DNA of 64,000 bases, from positions 434,001-498,000 of the forward strand of contig NZ_JAAIXZ010000003.1 of NCBI RefSeq assembly GCF_010894435.1. The letters run 5' to 3'. The notes beneath the pieces are model-generated. The model worked only from the letters and a program-made list of their open reading frames with translations. It ran no database searches and had not been told where the DNA came from. Positions 62,147-64,000 of the stretch are shown piece after piece; the stretch's first letter is position 1, and each line of letters opens with the position of its first letter. Source of the DNA: Pyxidicoccus trucidator (lineage in GTDB: Bacteria > Myxococcota > Myxococcia > Myxococcales > Myxococcaceae). Made by a program: the position numbers and the translations under genes.

Positions 62147-63055
62147 ATGAGGAAAATCCTATCCGGCGGGTATGCCCTGCTTCTTCTCCTGGGGGCGTCC
62201 GTTGCGGCGGCCAGGGAGCCAGAAGCTGTCGTCCGGAACATCTATCTCTCGGACCACCCGGACGACACTGCGTCCCAGGTGTACGTCGCCGGTCAGATTG
62301 CGACCGTCCTTCGCTTCGAGAAGACCTGTGATGCACAGGGGACGAAGCTGCTGGGATGGGAGGGGCGGTTCGAGCAGCCAGTCATCGGTGGCAAATCGGT
62401 GCTCCTGGTGCCGCTCCAGAACCTCGAGCCTGAAGACCGTCTGCCGCTCCTGGTGAAGTTCACGGATGGGGCAGAAGTGCCGTTCATCGTGACTGCACGG
62501 GAGGGTCGCGGGGACCAGCAGGTGAACGTGTTCCCTGACCGCAAGACCTCGAAGGCGGTGCATGCGGCCCTGTCTGATGCGCTCGTGCGAGAGCGGGGCC
62601 TCAGGGAGGAGAACGACCGATTCCGCAAGGAGGAGACCTCGCCTGACCATGCTTTGGCCGCATTGCTGGTCAGTGACTCCACCAAACAGACCCCGTTCAT
62701 CGAGCATCAGAAGTGGGTGCTCAGGGATGGCGAGGTGGAGGTGGTCGTCCGCGTCTACTCGGGCAAGGCAAAAGCCGCCGTCGTGTTCCACATCAAGAAC
62801 CAGGAGTCGGAACGACAGTGGAGCCTCATGGAGGCTCGCCTGTCGACGACCTCCTCTGGCGAGGCGAGGCCGTTTGCCCTGCGCATGGATCGGGCCTCGA
62901 TTGCTCCCGGCTCATCCGGACGTTTTGCCGTTGTCGCGGACAAGAGTGCCTTCAAGTCGGATGGCGGCTTCACCAACCTCGTGTTGGAGCTCTTCCGCCA
63001 TGACGGACTTCAGCAGGGGTACGTTCTGCTGGATCACCGCCTTGCGCGTGAGTAA
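62147..63055 (+). CDS. DUF2381 / TIGR02268 family exported protein
   Basis: 302 residues. Signal peptide (LLLLLGASVAAA). The mature protein has the myxobacterial paralogous-family pattern RNIYLSDHPDDTASQVYVAGQIATVLRF, WEGRFEQPVIGGKSVLLVPL and DGAEVPFIVTARE, then a coiled stretch and a second beta domain (WVLRDGEVEVVVRVYSGKAKAAVVFHIKN). Members are numerous in myxobacteria and function is unknown. Next gene starts 11 bp after its stop. Confidence 0.85.
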   Translation: MRKILSGGYALLLLLGASVAAAREPEAVVRNIYLSDHPDDTASQVYVAGQIATVLRFEKTCDAQGTKLLGWEGRFEQPVIGGKSVLLVPLQNLEPEDRLPLLVKFTDGAEVPFIVTAREGRGDQQVNVFPDRKTSKAVHAALSDALVRERGLREENDRFRKEETSPDHALAALLVSDSTKQTPFIEHQKWVLRDGEVEVVVRVYSGKAKAAVVFHIKNQESERQWSLMEARLSTTSSGEARPFALRMDRASIAPGSSGRFAVVADKSAFKSDGGFTNLVLELFRHDGLQQGYVLLDHRLARE

Positions 63056-63066
63056 GAGCGACGGCC

Positions 63067-63555
63067 ATGCCTCCAATCCGAGCACGACGACTGCCGTGGG
63101 CGACCCTGCTCCTTGCCGTCACAGGCTGCTCTGCTTCTGGCGTTTCGCTTCGGCCTGATGGAACTCCTGGACCGCAGGAGTGCTCGGAAGAGGCGCTCAG
63201 GACGATGCGCATCCTCCGGATGCGGGTGAGTGACTCCGCGGACGTGGAGCTGGATGCCAGCCAGATCGATGCACGACCCATCACGCTCTATGACGGGCCG
63301 GTGGAGAGCTATCTGGACGGCCAGCTTGGGAATCTCGACCCGGGAACCCGCCTGTACGGACAGGTCTGGACGGGCGGACCGCAGGTGGTCGTCCGGTACT
63401 ACGAGGCGCATCCTCCGGATGGAGACGTGGTTCCCATCTGCGCGATGGCTCGACTCGGAAAGGGGCAGCTTCGCAAACGTCCCGACTCGAAGCCGGGCAC
63501 GGCCATCCTGGACTACTCCGGCGCATCGGTCTTCGTGGTCAACGCGTTCCGGTAG
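63067..63555 (+). CDS. Lipoprotein, hypothetical
   Basis: 162 residues. Lipobox LAVTGC (Cys21). A single small domain with ECSEEALRTMRILRMRVSDS, GTRLYGQVWTGGPQVVVRYYEAHPPDGDVVPICAMARLGKG. Two Cys (about residues 39 and 127) may pair. This pattern occurs next to DUF2381 genes in myxobacteria. It is in an operon with the DUF2381 gene and precedes the imm11-like gene by 41 bp. Confidence 0.75.
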   Translation: MPPIRARRLPWATLLLAVTGCSASGVSLRPDGTPGPQECSEEALRTMRILRMRVSDSADVELDASQIDARPITLYDGPVESYLDGQLGNLDPGTRLYGQVWTGGPQVVVRYYEAHPPDGDVVPICAMARLGKGQLRKRPDSKPGTAILDYSGASVFVVNAFR

Positions 63556-63596
63556 TTCGGATTTGCGCCGTCTGATTGTGGCGGGCGAGGGTTGAG

Positions 63597-64000
63597 ATGG
63601 AGCGTGATTACTACGCTGTGGAGATCGGGGACGTGCCGCAGTGGAGTCTTGATACCCCCGCTCCAGTATCGGGTGGTGAAATAGAGGAGCCGTGGATGTT
63701 TGTGGAAGGGAGACGGGTGGCAGAGCCGGGGCCACTCAAGACGAAGCCCTTTCATGCTGGCGAGGAGCGCACCTTTTCGGTGGCAAATGCAGACCGCTTG
63801 CCTATCGCCAAAGAGCAGGTCGCACATATCTTCCGGGAGCTGGCTCCTGATGACGTGCAGCTGTTCCCGGTAGAAATCGAGGGGACGACTGAGCGGTACT
63901 ACATTGTGAATGCGACCAGGCGCTTCGAGTGCATTGACGAAGTAAATTGTCGAGAGGTCCAGAAGTATCCTTCAGACGGTGCCATGCCCGAGCGGACGGG
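63597..64000 (+). CDS. Imm11/DUF1629-like protein, cut by window end
   Basis: At least 134 codons, open at the right edge. ATG 63597 is followed by ERDYYAVEIGDVPQW. The core FRELAPDDVQLFPVEIEGTTERYYIVNATRRFECIDEVNCREV closely parallels the immunity protein at 50335-50904 (ELAPGDVQLIPVDIKG ... CIDDKASREV). No AHH or other toxin gene precedes it in the window, so it may be an orphan immunity gene, or its toxin lies elsewhere. Codon use is less GC-biased than in the neighbouring genes, suggesting transfer. Confidence 0.75.
   Translation, partial: MERDYYAVEIGDVPQWSLDTPAPVSGGEIEEPWMFVEGRRVAEPGPLKTKPFHAGEERTFSVANADRLPIAKEQVAHIFRELAPDDVQLFPVEIEGTTERYYIVNATRRFECIDEVNCREVQKYPSDGAMPERT

Overview
The window is a high-GC (about 70% by eye), gene-dense bacterial chromosome segment. 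It looks like a fruiting myxobacterium of the Myxococcus/Corallococcus/Pyxidicoccus group. The reasons are paralogous families essentially confined to these bacteria (DUF2378/TIGR02265 at 47105-47713, DUF2381/TIGR02268 at 62147-63055), a SitA-type lipoprotein toxin with its immunity partner, many PAS/REC histidine kinases, many lipoproteins, and scattered replication genes (dnaN 7234-8340, recF 17150-18286, gyrB 59549-61996). No rRNA, tRNA or CRISPR array was seen.

Layout. 1-4.2 kb: two related PAS histidine kinases flanking an MqsA/DUF4258-type toxin-antitoxin pair with a palindromic operator. 4.5-6.4 kb: an ECF sigma factor, a membrane anti-sigma-like protein and an exported protein in one overlapping operon. 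6.5-18.7 kb: dnaN, a sulfatase, a DUF1990 pair (one fused to DUF4126), a three-PAS kinase, an OsmC protein and recF. 19.1-22.5 kb: an Mla-type lipid transport operon (lipoprotein, MlaE, MlaF, MlaD). 22.5-24.1 kb: a TetR/aldo-keto reductase operon.

24.2-37.5 kb is the most unusual region. It is a 13.3-kb run of nine same-strand genes that all encode exported proteins. It is a tandem duplication of a four-part module: a lipoprotein with a CxxCH haem motif and a YWTD-like propeller; two secreted proteins ending in a Hint (hedgehog/intein) autoprocessing domain; and a second repeat-propeller lipoprotein. The four Hint domains keep the Cys and TxxH catalytic residues but lack the terminal His-Asn of inteins. 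I know of no described system with this composition.

37.5-41.7 kb is a compact predicted RiPP cluster of the graspetide (omega-ester peptide) class: a C39-peptidase ABC exporter, a one-TM protein, an ATP-grasp ligase, and a 49-residue precursor with one TTxxxxEE core like that of plesiocin. A rho-independent terminator separates it from an M43-type metalloprotease lipoprotein gene.

43-48.8 kb holds an UshA-like protein, an M20 peptidase, a class V aminotransferase, a DUF2378 protein and an outer-membrane-like protein. 49-50.9 kb is a SitA/AHH-nuclease toxin with an imm11-like immunity gene; a second imm11-like gene is cut by the right edge of the window. 51-55 kb is a translationally coupled four-gene phosphorelay set. 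55-59.4 kb carries a CPA2 antiporter, an XRE-EIIA fusion regulator with a decayed duplicate of its 5' end just upstream, a GNAT and a small PH-like membrane protein. gyrB follows, with a strong terminator, then DUF2381 and lipoprotein genes.

Start codons were chosen by Shine-Dalgarno spacing, overlaps and signal-peptide position; alternatives are given where they matter. Family names come from motif recognition by eye, not from a database search.
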